A stretch of DNA of 64,000 nt from Paraspadella gotoi. Its lineage: Eukaryota; Chaetognatha. The notes beneath the pieces were generated by a model. The model was not told where the DNA came from and did not search any database. It saw only the letters and a list, made by a program, of their open reading frames with translations. The stretch is taken from NCBI GenBank assembly GCA_051294375.1, contig JBJCIZ010000239.1, forward strand, positions 4,072,402 through 4,136,401. The letters run 5' to 3'. This document shows, piece by piece, positions 22,545-32,825 of this stretch. Every line of letters starts with the position of its first letter. Positions within the stretch are counted from its first letter, which is position 1. The position numbers were made by a program, and so were the translations under genes.

Positions 22545-22665
22545 TCACTAACTCTTTTCACTAAACTTTAGTTTAACTTTAGTTTAACCCTAACAATTAA
22601 CCTAATCACAAACCATTATCCCTAACTTAATCCCTAACCCTAACCTGTAACCGAACTTTAAAAAT
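22545..22665 (-). repeat. Family E4: degenerate CCCTAA-like block
   Basis: Reverse-orientation words CCCTAACAATTAACC, CCCTAACTTAATCCCTAACC and CTAACCTGTAACC. The left side (TTTGGCTCTCTACTCC...TTTCGGTTTTTCC) weakly resembles the inverted right flank of E1/E2. Confidence 0.6.
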
Positions 22666-22688
22666 TAGTTTTATTCCGAATACAACAT

Positions 22689-22850
22689 GAAAAGCGTCAT
22701 TTTAGGAAAATAAGACATGAAAAGGTAGATAAAGTTGAAATAGGGATGTACATTTACTGAGCGAATTTGAAAAGCGTCGTTTTAGGAAAATAAGACATGA
22801 AAAAGTAGATAAAGATGAAATAGGGATGTACATTTACTGTGCGAATTTGA
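22689..22850. repeat. 80-bp tandem duplication
   Basis: Two adjacent copies, 22689-22768 and 22769-22850, each starting GAAAAGCGTC and containing TTTTAGGAAAATAAGACATG and ATAGGGATGTACATTTACTG. They differ at only a few bases, so the duplication is recent. Confidence 0.92.
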
Positions 22851-22899
22851 TTGACCGAAAAATAGAGAGGAAGAGCCTCAACGAGAAACAAAAATACGA

Positions 22900-22900
<1 letters not shown>

Positions 22901-22934
<34 letters not shown>

Positions 22935-23104
22935 NNNNNNNNNNNNNNNNNNNNNNNNNNNNNNNNNNNNNNNNNNNNNNNNNNNNNNNNNNNNNNNNNN
23001 NNNNNNNNNNNNNNNNNNNNNNNNNNNNNNNNNNNNNNNNNNNNNNNNNNNNNNNNNNNNNNNNNNNNNNNNNNNNNNNNNNNNNNNNNNNNNNNNNNNN
23101 NNNN
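22901..23104. repeat. (CT)n array and 170-N gap
   Basis: CT repeat 22901-22934 ends in Ns (22935-23104). Unique sequence resumes with GAACATTTTCG. Confidence 0.9.
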
Positions 23105-23380
23105 GAACATTTTCGATTGCGGGTTTTCTCTTTCATGCGGGTTCATCATTCTTGTTGTTGTTTTTGTTATTGTTATTATTGTTGTTTTGTTGTTGTAACT
23201 TTTATATTTTTTGTTAATATCTTTAGAGTCCGTTGATTTGAACGAGTCGTGAAGATAAAAGTATAATAATTAAACCAAAATAGATTAGAAGAAAAAAAAA
23301 TATTAAAAAAAGTGGAAGAAAATAATTCACGATCAAGATCTCGGAATCTAAAACCGGAGACTCCTAAAAATGGAATAAAT

Positions 23381-23383
<3 letters not shown>

Positions 23384-23415
<32 letters not shown>

Positions 23416-23440
23416 NNNNNNNNNNNNNNNNNNNNNNNNN
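23384..23440. repeat. (CT)n array and 25-N gap
   Basis: CT repeat 23384-23415 then exactly 25 Ns (23416-23440). Five of the gaps in the window can be compared: 25 N recurs at 23416, 27253, 29185 and 50014, so it looks like a default length for gaps of unknown size. Confidence 0.9.
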
Positions 23441-23474
23441 GATTTTTTTTGGTGGCGGGGAAAAACCTCGGTTT

Positions 23475-23755
23475 CCGAGGGAGAGAGAGAGATTGCAGAG
23501 ACGAAGAGGAGAGAAGAAAGAGAGAGATTGAGAGAAGGATAGAAGAGAGATGAGAGAGAGAGAGAGAGAGAGATGAAAGAGAATGAGGATTTAGTTTCCA
23601 TAGACTGATGATTTCGAATTGGTGGGAAAGAGATTGAGGGAGACAAGAGAGGAGTAAGAGAGACGCAGGGAAGAGAGAGGGAGAGATAGAGAGAGACAGA
23701 GAGAGAGAGAGAGTATGAGAGAGAAGGAGAGAGTATCGAGAGCAAGAAGAGAGTA
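23475..23755. repeat. GA-rich purine region
   Basis: GAGAGA runs interspersed with GACGAAGAGGAG-type sequence and a unique insert (TTTCCATAGACTGATGATTTCG). Confidence 0.75.
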
Positions 23756-23983
23756 GAGATTATTATATTTTCCAGATGTTTAGGAGTTGCGTCCGGCTTT
23801 TAGATTCCGAGATCTTATGATGCGTGGAATTATTGTCTTTTACCTTCCACGGGTTTTTTATTTAATATCTTTATTTTTTCTTCTTAATACATATTTTTTG
23901 GTTTATATTACATATATCACTTCTATCTTCAACGAGGTGGCGTTTTCAAGTATGCACGCGGACCTGCTCAAAGGATAGTTAAC

Positions 23984-24217
23984 CTACAAAAATATACAAA
24001 AGCTTACACTAACACACAAAACAAGCAATAAATAGACAATGGGGACGAGAAAAGCAAGCCAACAAGACATATGGGAATGAACTCCCAGCATGAAAGAGTT
24101 ATTAGAACTATACCGCCGGCTTATGAGCTCGCGCGGCACGGAGTTTAAGCTCGCGAAACCATGGTGGTCGGCACGTTGATTGGCTTTCTTTGGCTTGTGA
24201 TTATTTCGATCGGCCAT
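23984..24217 (-). CDS. Small ORF with a hydrophobic C-terminal half (doubtful)
   Basis: A 77-aa frame outside the microsatellites. The first ~40 residues are polar with several Lys, Arg and His. Residues from about 50 to 77 are strongly hydrophobic (AFLVPIVYLLLVLCV followed by SVSFCIFL), like one membrane segment. The start ATGGCC sits in CpG-rich sequence. I recognise no family. No homologous second copy or neighbouring gene supports it, and a frame of this length can occur by chance. Confidence 0.15.
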   Translation of the reverse strand: MADRNNHKPKKANQRADHHGFASLNSVPRELISRRYSSNNSFMLGVHSHMSCWLAFLVPIVYLLLVLCVSVSFCIFL

Positions 24218-24275
24218 TCGGGTCGCCCACTTCGACGGGGACGAAGGTCCGGAGGTCCTTGCGGCGCCGGTGGAG
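24100..24275. promoter_or_regulatory. CpG-rich patch
   Basis: CpG-dense relative to its AT-rich surroundings (GAGCTCGCGCGGCACGG, GCGGCGCCGG, CACTTCGACGGGGACG). It lies at the start of the doubtful minus-strand ORF. Could be an exon or promoter of an unannotated gene; no direct evidence. Confidence 0.25.
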
Positions 24276-24279
24276 GAAA

Positions 24280-24286
24280 GTGAGAG

Positions 24287-24329
<43 letters not shown>

Positions 24330-24335
24330 AGAGAA
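24280..24335. repeat. (GA)n array
   Basis: GA repeat directly right of the CpG-rich patch. Confidence 0.9.
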
Positions 24336-24980
24336 GAGAGATTAGAGAGATAGACAAGAAGAAGGTACGACTAGAGAGATTAGAAGAGAGACTCGTTGAT
24401 GTTTTAGGTGTGTTTCTCGTTGAGGCTCTGTGCCTTTCTGTGATTTGATTTTTCGGGGGATCCAATCAAATTCGGGCACAGGGTAAAATGTACTACCTCT
24501 ATTCATCTGCTTTATATGCCTAGCTTTTTTTCATGTCCTTATTTTGCCGTAAGATACAGACGCTCTTTCTAAAGATTCGGCATCAGCGGTAGAACCGTGG
24601 TAGACGATCCGCTATATTCACTCATTGATCGCTACCGTTTGGTATAGTCGGGTTGATTCCTAAGAATGAGCCCGCTTTTTGGTCAGGAGGTGTTGCTATT
24701 ACGGACATAGGAAACTCACATCTTTTAAGAGGTTGCGAGCTTAGGCACGGTTAGACGCCGTTAGGAGGGAATTTAATCATTTGCATATTGGGATTTTTTT
24801 TCTCTCTTCGTCGTCGACGAAATCCGTCGACGTTTAACCTTTAAAATAATTACAATAAATGTAAAAATTAACTAATTTAGCTTATGAGTAGGCTATTTGG
24901 CTCCTGACCTAATACAAAAAAAGTGGGTTAAAAAAATAGCGGATCCGTGACTCGGGCAACTTTCTCAGCAGCACGGAATC
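24336..24980. other. Unique, balanced-composition sequence
   Basis: One of the few non-repetitive stretches. It contains a small hairpin CGTCGACGAAATCCGTCGACG split around 24810-24830 and no frame that I would call a gene. Could hold an exon or an old transposon. Confidence 0.4.
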
Positions 24981-24984
24981 CCGG

Positions 24985-25107
24985 CTGACCATTGGCCGGT
25001 GCAATTGGTCGTTTGACCAATGAGGGAGTCTCTTGTAATTTCGTTTGACCAATGAGAGAGTCTCTTGTAATTTCGTTTGACCAATGAGAGAGCCTCTTGT
25101 AATTTAT
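24985..25107. repeat. 32-bp tandem repeat with CCAAT boxes
   Basis: Three units starting at 25010, 25042 and 25074, each with CGTTTGACCAATGAG and AGTCTCTTGTAATTT (the third has AGCCTCTTGTAATTT). Just upstream are ACCATTGGCCGG and GCAATTGGTC, so five CCAAT/ATTGG cores fall within ~100 bp. Clustered CCAAT boxes bind NF-Y in animal promoters; function here is inference. Confidence 0.75.
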
Positions 25108-25152
25108 TCTCGCGAACGATCCGATTTCGGCTTTAAGTAGGGGTAGCCGCAC

Positions 25153-25807
25153 TCAATTGGGTTAGTCAAAAATTTAGAGTGAGTACATGCTCAAACGAAT
25201 ATTTAGACATTTTTAAGAATACTTTCAATGGACAAAAAATTTCTAATATGGCTCTATACCCTAGTAATTAATTTTGTAATATTTATTTATAGATAGGAAA
25301 GGCAAAAAATTTTTATTTGAATTTTTAAATTTTAAGACCAGATTCAGATAGCTTATAAAAAGTTGTCTACACAGAGTATGTTTCTTTTTTAAATATTTTT
25401 ACGATAAGTGTGTCAAAAATAAGAAAAACTGTAAAAAATCATCATCATCATCATCTTTTGATGATTTTATCAGTTTTTTTTATATTTTCACTTAGAAAAC
25501 GTAATAATTTTTAAAATCAGTAATTATATTTCTCGTTTAACTTTTTATGCTCTATCAGAATCCATCAAAAATTTTTTATATTTTAAAAAAATATTTTTTG
25601 CTCTATATAGTAATATAATATTTTTAATTAGGCTAGTACCCACAGAAAAAAACATTTTTGATAAAAAATATTTTAATACCATAATCTATGGTCATGATAG
25701 AAGAAAGCATTTTTGACAAAAAATATTTTAATACCATAATCTATGGTCATGATAGATTATTTTAACGCAGTATACATTAGCATTTAAATTTCATCGGCTA
25801 TGGCTAC
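25153..25807 (+). mobile_element. Foldback element, family D, copy D1
   Basis: Imperfect palindrome centred on an ATCATCATCATCATC run near 25445. Arms share GATTCAGATAGCTTATAAAA on the left and, inverted, GATTCTGATAGAGCATAAAA on the right. The same sequence lies in reverse at 32826-33424, including AATTAATTTTGTAATATTTA. The right part holds an internal 55-bp tandem duplication (25653-25757). No protein frame. Confidence 0.75.
25653..25757. repeat. 55-bp tandem duplication inside D1
   Basis: Two near-identical units begin CATTTTTGATAAAAAATATT and CATTTTTGACAAAAAATATT and share ACCATAATCTATGGTCATGA. Absent from D2, so it arose in this copy. Confidence 0.9.
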
Positions 25808-26071
25808 TTTAAGGTTCGATTCCTCTGCGATTCTTTCTTTTCTTATTTTTTTCTTTCTTCCTCTCTCTCTTTTTCTCTACTCTCTCTCTCGTCGTCTCTC
25901 CTCGTCCGTCTTCTCTCGTCTCTCTCTCTCTCTCTCTCTCTGTGTTTTGTGTGTGTTTTGTAGTTGCTGATCGGCGATGTATTTTTCGGCGTCGTCGTCA
26001 TCGTGGTCGTCGTCATTTCATCGGCCTTTGGCATATTTTGTATCGAGTGATAAATAAGTCTCTGTCAAAAT

Positions 26072-26078
<7 letters not shown>

Positions 26079-26129
<51 letters not shown>

Positions 26130-26140
26130 AAGAGAGAGTG
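26079..26140. repeat. (GA)n array
   Basis: Nearly pure GA run of about 60 bp, followed by a short GTGTGTGAGTG segment. The preceding stretch (25840-26050) has CT runs and CGTCGTCGTCATCGTGG triplets. Confidence 0.92.
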
Positions 26141-26254
26141 GAAAAGAGTGCGTGTGTGTGAGTGTTAGAATGAAGTTAACGTTCAAAATTTCAATAAATA
26201 AATAAGTTTTTCATAATTCCGAAAATCTAAAGAGCAATGGTCATTTTTTTTGTT

Positions 26255-26300
26255 TACTTTCTTTCTTTCTTTCTTTCTATCTTTCTTTCCTTCCTTTTTT

Positions 26301-26352
<52 letters not shown>

Positions 26353-26392
26353 TCCTTCCTTTTTGTCTTTTTTTCTTTCTTTCTTTCTTTCT
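26255..26392. repeat. (TTTC)n array
   Basis: TTTC repeats interrupted by CCTTCCTTTTT segments. Poly-F/S and poly-K/E frames result. Confidence 0.92.
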
Positions 26393-26616
26393 CCCCAATC
26401 AATATTTTTCCAACTTCGTCTTTTGTTTTATCCAATTTGTTTTTTCTTCGCCTCATTTGCCGTCATAAAAATAAAACGGGAAGATAAAACAGAAAATAAA
26501 ATTTAAAAAAAAAATAAAAAAATAAAATGAAGAAAATGATAAAAAAATGAAGAAAATATAATGAAGAAATAAAATAGAATAAACGAAATAATACTTAAGG
26601 GTGTGGTCTTTTCATA
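26393..26616. other. A-rich spacer
   Basis: AAAATAAAATGAAGAAAATG-type sequence. No gene. Confidence 0.5.
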
Positions 26617-26810
26617 CAATTGAAACATTCTTTGAAATATTATACCACTTCATTGATAGGGAAGACAAATACTCTGAGAGTAAATAAACGAGACTGTGAG
26701 AGAGTCTTTGATTGAAAGCTTGCAAGGACCTGCTATGTCACTGTCTTGTAAGAGGGATAGATGTCTTAACCAACCAAAGCCTGTCCAAAGTCAGGGGCGA
26801 GATTATCTTA
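26617..26810 (+). mobile_element. Family A repeat with intact 5' part
   Basis: Contains the fullest 5' end of the family: ACAATTGAAACATTCTTTG, AAATATTATACCACTTCATT and GATAGGGAAG, then AGAGTAAATAAACGAGACTG through GTCCAAAGTCAGGGGCGAGA. The 3' end is cut off by the CT-rich array that begins at 26811. Confidence 0.82.
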
Positions 26811-27080
26811 TCTCTCTCTGCACTCTCTCTTTCTTTCTATCCTCTCCTCTCTTTCTTTCTCTCTCTCTCTGTCTCTTTCTCTATCTCTCTGTCTCTTTTC
26901 TCTCTCTGGTCTCTCTCTCTTTCTCTTTCTGTCTCTCTCTCTCTTTCTCTCCTGTCTCTCTCTCTTTTCTTTGGTCTCTCTGTCTCTCTCTTTCTTTCTT
27001 TTCTCTCTAACTCTCTCTGTCTCTTTCTCTCTTCTCTCTTTCTCTCTCTTTCTCCTCTCTCTCTCTCTCTCTCTCTCTTC
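26811..27080. repeat. CT-rich array
   Basis: About 270 bp of CT, TTTC and CTGTCT repeats. Frames of 100-156 aa here are repeat translations. Confidence 0.9.
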
Positions 27081-27218
27081 TTCCTCTGTTCTACACTTGT
27101 CGTATTATATTTATACTTCACTTTGTTTTTCTTTCCTTTGCACACTCAAGTGAATGTAAACGGACTTCGGCGGAACACCTGAGGACGTCCAGGAGATATA
27201 GTAGACTGGCGAGGATCC

Positions 27219-27390
27219 AAGGAGAGAGAGAGAGAGAGATGAGATGAGAGATNNNNNNNNNNNNNNNNNNNNNNNNNAATATGAATGAAGAAAGATTAGA
27301 AAAGAAAGGAAGAACGAAAAGAGAAGTTGATTGAAGGAAAAGAAAGGAAGAACGAAAAGAGAAGTTTATGAAAAGAAAGGAAGAGGCGGC
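27219..27390. repeat. GA run, 25-N gap, and ~35-bp tandem units
   Basis: GA repeats reach the gap at 27253-27277. From about 27299 two to three units of AAAAGAAAGGAAGAACGAAA plus AGAGAAGTT follow, spaced about 32-39 bp apart. Confidence 0.8.
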
Positions 27391-28430
27391 TGGGTAAAGC
27401 TTATTGGTCAGGCTTATTTGTAAGGGTAAGGTAAGGCAAGGCTTATTGTTCAGGCCCGTAATAATAAGACGAAAATAAAGGACAGAAAATAAATGATATC
27501 ATCTCCTCGTCGACTTCGAATAGAATGGAACCGGATGGAATCGAGCTCTCTGATTGGTCAAGTGCCGGATGGAACCGGCCAATAGGCGGATGTTAGTAGT
27601 AAAAGAGATTATAGAGAAGAAGCAAGACTTAAAGAAAAATAATACGACATATGATCTATGTGCCGCTTGCACTATTTTCAAAACATTTTCAAGAGAGAAA
27701 AACTAATGTAAAAAAAAATTTCATAGAGAATACAAAAGGTTAATTCAAAATTGACAAAACAATTAATAAAAATACATCATTTATTTTTATTACATTATGT
27801 TTTTTTCTTTTTTTGTTATTCAATTTTTATTTTCTTAGCGTTCTTACATCTCATCAACAATAACTTATATAAAACAGCAAACCTCGCATTTAATGTATAC
27901 AAACATACTACATTTTTTTAACTTAACTTATCTCAAGGGCCGAGGGTTAATTAAAAAGCTTCGTTTTTAAATCGAAAAAAAAACTTTAAATTATATTTTC
28001 GAATTTTGTAGTTTTTTTTTTTTGTTTGTTTGTTGTTTTTTTTTTCAAAGTTTGCAACGATTGAATTTTGTAAAAAAATGTAATGCGCTTATTTTTTTCC
28101 GACGACAAAAAACATTTTTAGATGGTAACCATTAATTCAGTTTCAATATTTACTCCCGCGGGATTTGAAATTATAAACGTTATTCCAAGTATTTTTTTCG
28201 TTTAAGAACAATAAAAAGTTGGCTAAGTTGATAAAAACTTCTTTTATTTTTTCCGCAAAAAAAGAATATAAATCCTTTTATATACAATTATTCCATCGAT
28301 TTTACATCATTATTTGACGTTGAAATCTATATTTGCAGAAACAATGATTGAGTCGCATCCGCCGATAAAGCAAATATTGATATTTTTTATGCGGTTATCA
28401 ACTTTACTTTACAACGATTTTGAATTCATC
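27391..28430. other. Mostly AT-rich spacer, no gene seen
   Basis: A small GC-balanced part (27490-27600) contains two GGATGGAACCGG/GGATGGAATCG words and CTGATTGGTC and GCCAATAGG CCAAT-type sites. The rest to 28310 is AT-rich with T11-T12 runs. The 28314-28571 frame is explained by the adjacent minisatellite. Confidence 0.5.
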
Positions 28431-28431
28431 A

Positions 28432-28706
28432 CTCGACGCAGTGAGGCTATTTGCCGACGCAGTGATTCTATTTGTCGATGTAGTGAGGCTAATTGCCTTT
28501 GCTGCGATCTTTCGTATTTGCCGATGCAGTGTCGTTATTTTGCCAATGCGTTGACGCTATTTCAACGATAATGTTGATGGCTCTTTGCAACGCAGTGATG
28601 CTATTAGCCAATGCTACAATCCTAATTTACCGATGCGGTGTCTTTTTTATGCCGACTCAGTGATGCTATTTGCCGACGTAGTGATGCTATTTGCCGACGC
28701 AAAGAT
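28432..28706. repeat. 21-bp minisatellite (TTTGCCGACGCAGTGATGCTA)
   Basis: About ten imperfect units with core GCCGACGCAGTGATGCTA, some shifted by small indels. The 21-bp length gives a seven-residue period in each frame (for example CRRSEAI/CRRSDSI at 28430-28500 and ADVVMLF near 28670). I see no start, splice or downstream context to support a protein. Confidence 0.8.
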
Positions 28707-28857
28707 TGATCCGCCCGGCGTACGCAGGAACTTTCGATCGTTTGGCTGGAAATCTGACGGTAAAGGAAAAAAAGACAAGAAGTTAAGGGAATGGAATAAT
28801 GAGAGGAAGATTGAGAGACGAAGAGAGACGCGAGAATCGACGAGAGGAGAGGAGGAG

Positions 28858-29665
28858 AGGAGAGTGAGAGAGAGAGAGAGCAGAGAAGAGAGAGAAAGAG
28901 CGAGAGAGATGAGCAGATCGAGAAAGAGAGAGACAGTAAGAAAATCAATATGAGATTTTTTTGGTCACGTGATCTTATTGAAGGCCGAATGTCTACCAGA
29001 TGAGATGACGTCACCGTATTGTCAGGAGAAAGGAGGAGGTAAAGGAAGAGTAGAAGAAGAAAGAGGAAGAGGGAAGAGGAAAAGTAGGTAAGGAGGGAAG
29101 ATGAAGCAGGAAAAAAGAGAAAGAGTAATAAGGGGGAAAGAGGAAGAGGAGAAAGAAGAAGAGGAAAAGGAAGGAAGAAAAAGANNNNNNNNNNNNNNNN
29201 NNNNNNNNNCACTTCCCCTCTTCTCTCTTCCCCATTTAACTCTTCCTCTTTATTTTTCCGCCCTTCTATTTTCTTTTTCCCTCCTTCCCTCAATCTTCCT
29301 TTCCTTCCCTACTCAACCCCTCTTCCTTCTTCCTCCTTCTAAACTCTTCCCCCCCTTTTCCCCCTTCCCTAACTTCTTTTCTTTCCTTTTCCTTTATCCT
29401 CTTCTTCTTTCTCCCTCCTCTTTCCCCTTATACTCTTCCTTCTTTTCCTCTTCCTCTTCCTCCTTCTCCTTTTCCCCTCTTCACTCTTTTGTTTATCCTC
29501 TTTCCTTCTCTAACTCTTCCCTCTTCCCCTCCTTTCGACAGATACGGGACGTCATCTCCATCTGGTAAACAATTCGCCTCAACATAACAGACACGTGACC
29601 AAAAAAATCTCAATATTGAGTTCTTACTGTCTTACTTCTCTTTCTCGATCGTCCTTCATCTCTCG

Positions 29666-29737
<72 letters not shown>
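28858..29737. repeat. Large inverted repeat with a 25-N gap at its apex
   Basis: The left arm (28858-29184) is mirrored by the right arm (29210-29737). Outer parts are GA versus CT. Then comes a unique segment: CAGATCGAGAAAGAG, GAGATTTTTTTGGTCACGTG, CTACCAGATGAGATGACGTC on the left (28912-29026), and its inverse GACGTCATCTCCATCTGGTA, CACGTGACCAAAAAAATCTC, CTCTTTCTCGATC on the right (29535-29660). Inner parts are polypurine versus polypyrimidine. Arms differ by indels, so they are not one sequence reflected by error alone. The unknown apex is 29185-29209. Confidence 0.85.
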
Positions 29738-29740
<3 letters not shown>

Positions 29741-29945
29741 GAGAAAGTGGAAGAGGAAGAGTAGAAGGAGGAAAAAAGGGGAAGAGGAAGAGGAGGAGGA
29801 AGAGGCGTATGAAGAAAACGACGAGGAGGAGGAAGACGAGGAAAAGAAGAAGGAAGACGAGGAAGTAGAGGAAGAGGAAAAGAAGAGGAAGAGGAAGGGA
29901 GGAAGAATCAAGAGGAGGAGGAGGAAGAGGGACAAAGGTCGAGGA
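29738..29945. repeat. GAA/GAG-rich purine tract
   Basis: GAGGAAGAGGAGGAGGAAGA-type sequence giving poly-E/K. A 283-aa frame from 29595 to 30446 passes through CT, purine and TCATCG arrays in succession and is not a gene. Confidence 0.85.
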
Positions 29946-30022
29946 CTTATTTTTTTTCTTGCTCATCCGACCTTCGATCTAAAAAGAAAAAGAAGGAAAA
30001 TTCATCGCGAAAGAGAGAGAAT

Positions 30023-30372
30023 ATTTTGTCATCTTCATCGTCATCATCGTTGTCATATTCATCGCGTCATCGTTATCATTGTCGTTATCATCATCGTCAA
30101 CATTATCGTCATCTTCAACATTATCGTCATTGTCATCATCCTATATATTTTTATCGCCATCTTTTTCATCAACATCGTCCTTTTGGGTCGCGATCAATAT
30201 TACCTTCATCATCATCGTGATCATCACTGTCAACATCATCGTCATTATCATCATTGTCATCATCATTATCATTGTCATTATCATCATCGTCATAATTGTC
30301 CTCAACATCATCTTCATTTTCATTGTCATCGACATCGTTATCGTCATTATTATCATCGTTGTCGTTTTCACT
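30023..30372. repeat. TCATCG/TCATTG triplet array, ~350 bp
   Basis: Long array of TCATCATCGTCATTGTCATC-type triplets with a unique interruption around 30135-30205. A shorter GTCGTC run follows at 30476-30512. Frames read poly-H/R, poly-I/V, poly-S or poly-M/T according to phase. Confidence 0.9.
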
Positions 30373-30512
30373 TCCTTCTCACTATTAAAAAGCATAACAT
30401 TGCCTTCTTCCAAATTTGTATGGTCTTGTTCTTTTCTATCTTTTAAAATAGACAATTTTTTTTCTTATGTTGTGTTGTCGTCGTAGTCGTCGTCGTCATC
30501 GTCGTCGTCTTG

Positions 30513-30897
30513 ATATTTTTCTTTTTAATCGAAGCTCATACGAGTTAATTTTCCTCAAAAATTAACTTTTTAATTTTTTTTTTAATTTCATTCCTTTTTT
30601 TTTAAATTTGTCAATTTTGGCGCAGATATTCATCCTAACGAAAGCGCCAACTTTCAGAAAAGAAAAAAAAAAGACGAATCCAAGATGGCGAAGTTTTCGT
30701 TTTAAAATCTGGAAAAAAAGAGAACAAGTGATTGGTTAAAGTAAAGGTGGCGACGTAAGCATTTGTTTATACATTGGCACTAAATTATCAAAATTGTTGT
30801 TTGTTAAAACTTAAAAATAAAGAAAAGGGAGTTGCCCTCTTATTCAATTGATATGGTTTGTAAAATAAATTATACTTTTTTTTAAAATTACGAAACG
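30513..30897. other. AT-rich spacer with a GATGGCG site
   Basis: Contains CCAAGATGGCGAAG near 30682, similar to CAAGATGGCGTCGAC at 4688 and 10767. This resembles the YY1 consensus, but the context is unknown. Confidence 0.35.
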
Positions 30898-31060
30898 AGG
30901 TACTCCGTGAGTTAATAGACTCGTGAGAGGAACTTGAATAAAAATCCTGCGGAGCTTAGCTTGGTTATTGTCTTGTGAAAGGAATAGAGGCTATATAGCC
31001 TGTCCAAATTCGGAGGCTGGATCGTTTATTTATTGAATAAGTGAATACTTTTTTATATGA
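30898..31060 (+). mobile_element. Family A repeat, strongly diverged copy
   Basis: AGGTACTCCGTGAGTTAATAGACTCGTGAGAGG, split here as AGGTACTCCGTGAG and GACTCGTGAGAGG, then TTGTCTTGTGAAAGG, AGCCTGTCCAAATTCGGAGG and TTTATTGAATAAGTGAATAC follow the family order with many substitutions. One of the older copies. Confidence 0.6.
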
Positions 31061-31222
31061 ATATGCTCAAACGGATTTGTATTCTGTAGTTAAATGAAAA
31101 AAATAGACAAAATAAAGAAAATTAAAAAAAAAAAGAAAAAAAAAATCATTTCCTCTTTGAAGCTTCAAGTGAAAAATGTTCCTTGAAAGTAAGTTTGAGA
31201 ACTGGGAAGAAGTCTTAATGGA

Positions 31223-31225
31223 GAA

Positions 31226-31262
<37 letters not shown>

Positions 31263-31267
31263 AGGAG

Positions 31268-31299
<32 letters not shown>

Positions 31300-31302
31300 C
31301 AT
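31223..31302. repeat. (GA)n array
   Basis: Interrupted GA repeats inside a purine-rich region that continues to about 31740 with AAGAGGAAGATAGAAGAGG-type sequence. Confidence 0.88.
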
Positions 31303-31825
31303 TAAACATTTCAAGGAGAGAGAAAAAAATATATTTTGGGGTCGAACGAAGAAAGAAAAAAAAATTCGATATTTTTTTTTTAGCTCGAAATTTTATGAAA
31401 AAAAAAATTGTTGTTAATGATAAAAAGTGGAAAAGATAGAAAAAAAGGAAAAGAAGATAAAAGAGAAGGACCGAAGAGGAAAATAGAAGAGGAAGATAGA
31501 AGAGGAAAGAGGAGGAAGAGTAGGGGGAGGTAGGAAAAATGAGATAAATGAAAAACGAGAGAAAAAAGTGATGAAGAAAAATAAAAGTAGAAATTTGTAA
31601 CAATTGAATGATTTGAATGATTAAGTTAGAAAAGAGAAAGATAGGAGTCATGAGAAGAGAAGTGAGGTAGAGAGGAGAAAGATATAGAAAAGAAAGAGAA
31701 GTAGAGAGATAGATAGGTAGACAGAAAGAAAAGTAAAGAGAACCGCGTCCTCGGTCGGCCTTCGCTTCGATTCGACGGCGTCGTAAAAATTCAATATTCA
31801 ACGATTTTGAGATGGAGACGGTCGA

Positions 31826-31939
<114 letters not shown>

Positions 31940-32099
31940 AAAATGAATCGAGATGTTTGCGTCTAAAGAAAAAAAAAATTTCAAAAAATGAAAAATATTA
32001 ATTTTTTTTTTATTCGAGCATAATATGTTTAAGAATTTAAAAAAATACAATTATAATGCATAATATTAAAAATGTAAACTCTCATTCAAGTTCGAAAAG

Positions 32100-32394
32100 A
32101 ACCTTTACCTTACAAGTTACAACATCACTGAACTAAGTGCAAAACAAACTCAAAAGGGCAAATTCACTCCTACCCTCGGAAAAACAAAAAAAAGTTTTCC
32201 CCATCCACAAGCAATTTCTTTTTTGCGAGCTTGTTTTTTTTTGTGTGTCTTTTTTTTCGTGTTTTTTTTCTTGTCTGTTTTCTGTTTTGAATCTCCAGTG
32301 TTTGTTTTCAGAAGAAAAAACCTCAGCCTTGACTTTCCTCTGAACCGAAGAAGCATTTGGCCTCTAATCCACCATACGCCATCTTTGAAATGAC

Positions 32395-32397
<3 letters not shown>
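32100..32397. other. Unique spacer, T-rich
   Basis: Overlapping 68-aa frames occur on both strands here. Neither has recognisable motifs; the region has several T8-T9 runs. Confidence 0.4.
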
Positions 32398-32466
<69 letters not shown>

Positions 32467-32545
32467 CCCCTTATTCTCTGTCGATTTATCTCTTCTACCT
32501 CGTGAATTTGCGTCACTCACTTTTCTAAGAAAAGAAAAAATAAAT

Positions 32546-32585
<40 letters not shown>

Positions 32586-32716
32586 AGAGAGAGAAGAGAG
32601 AGAGAGAGAGATGATGAGAGAGAGAGAGAGCGAGAGAGAATGAAAGAAATAATATTGAGAAGAAAGAGAGAAAACAAAATGAGAATGTGAGAGAGAAAAA
32701 AAGTCAGGAGAAAAGA

Positions 32717-32750
<34 letters not shown>
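32398..32750. repeat. (CT)n / (GA)n inverted array pair
   Basis: CT at 32398-32468, ~75 bp of unique sequence, then GA at 32545-32640 and a further GA run at 32720-32748. Arms are complementary. Confidence 0.88.
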
Positions 32751-32825
32751 AAAATAGGGCGTATTAATTTTGCGTCTCACCTTATTTTTTTTTTAAATCC
32801 TTCTCTTTTATGTCATCCTTATTAG

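Noticed and set aside
28432-28706. CRISPR array
   Set aside because: The repeats are contiguous 21-bp minisatellite units without unique spacers, in a eukaryotic setting. The same holds for the 32-bp repeats at 25010-25105 and the 12-bp units at 15573-15880.
29595-30446. 283-aa open frame
   Set aside because: It passes in turn through a CT array, a GAA/GAG purine tract and a TCATCG array. Each part is a translation of a simple repeat.
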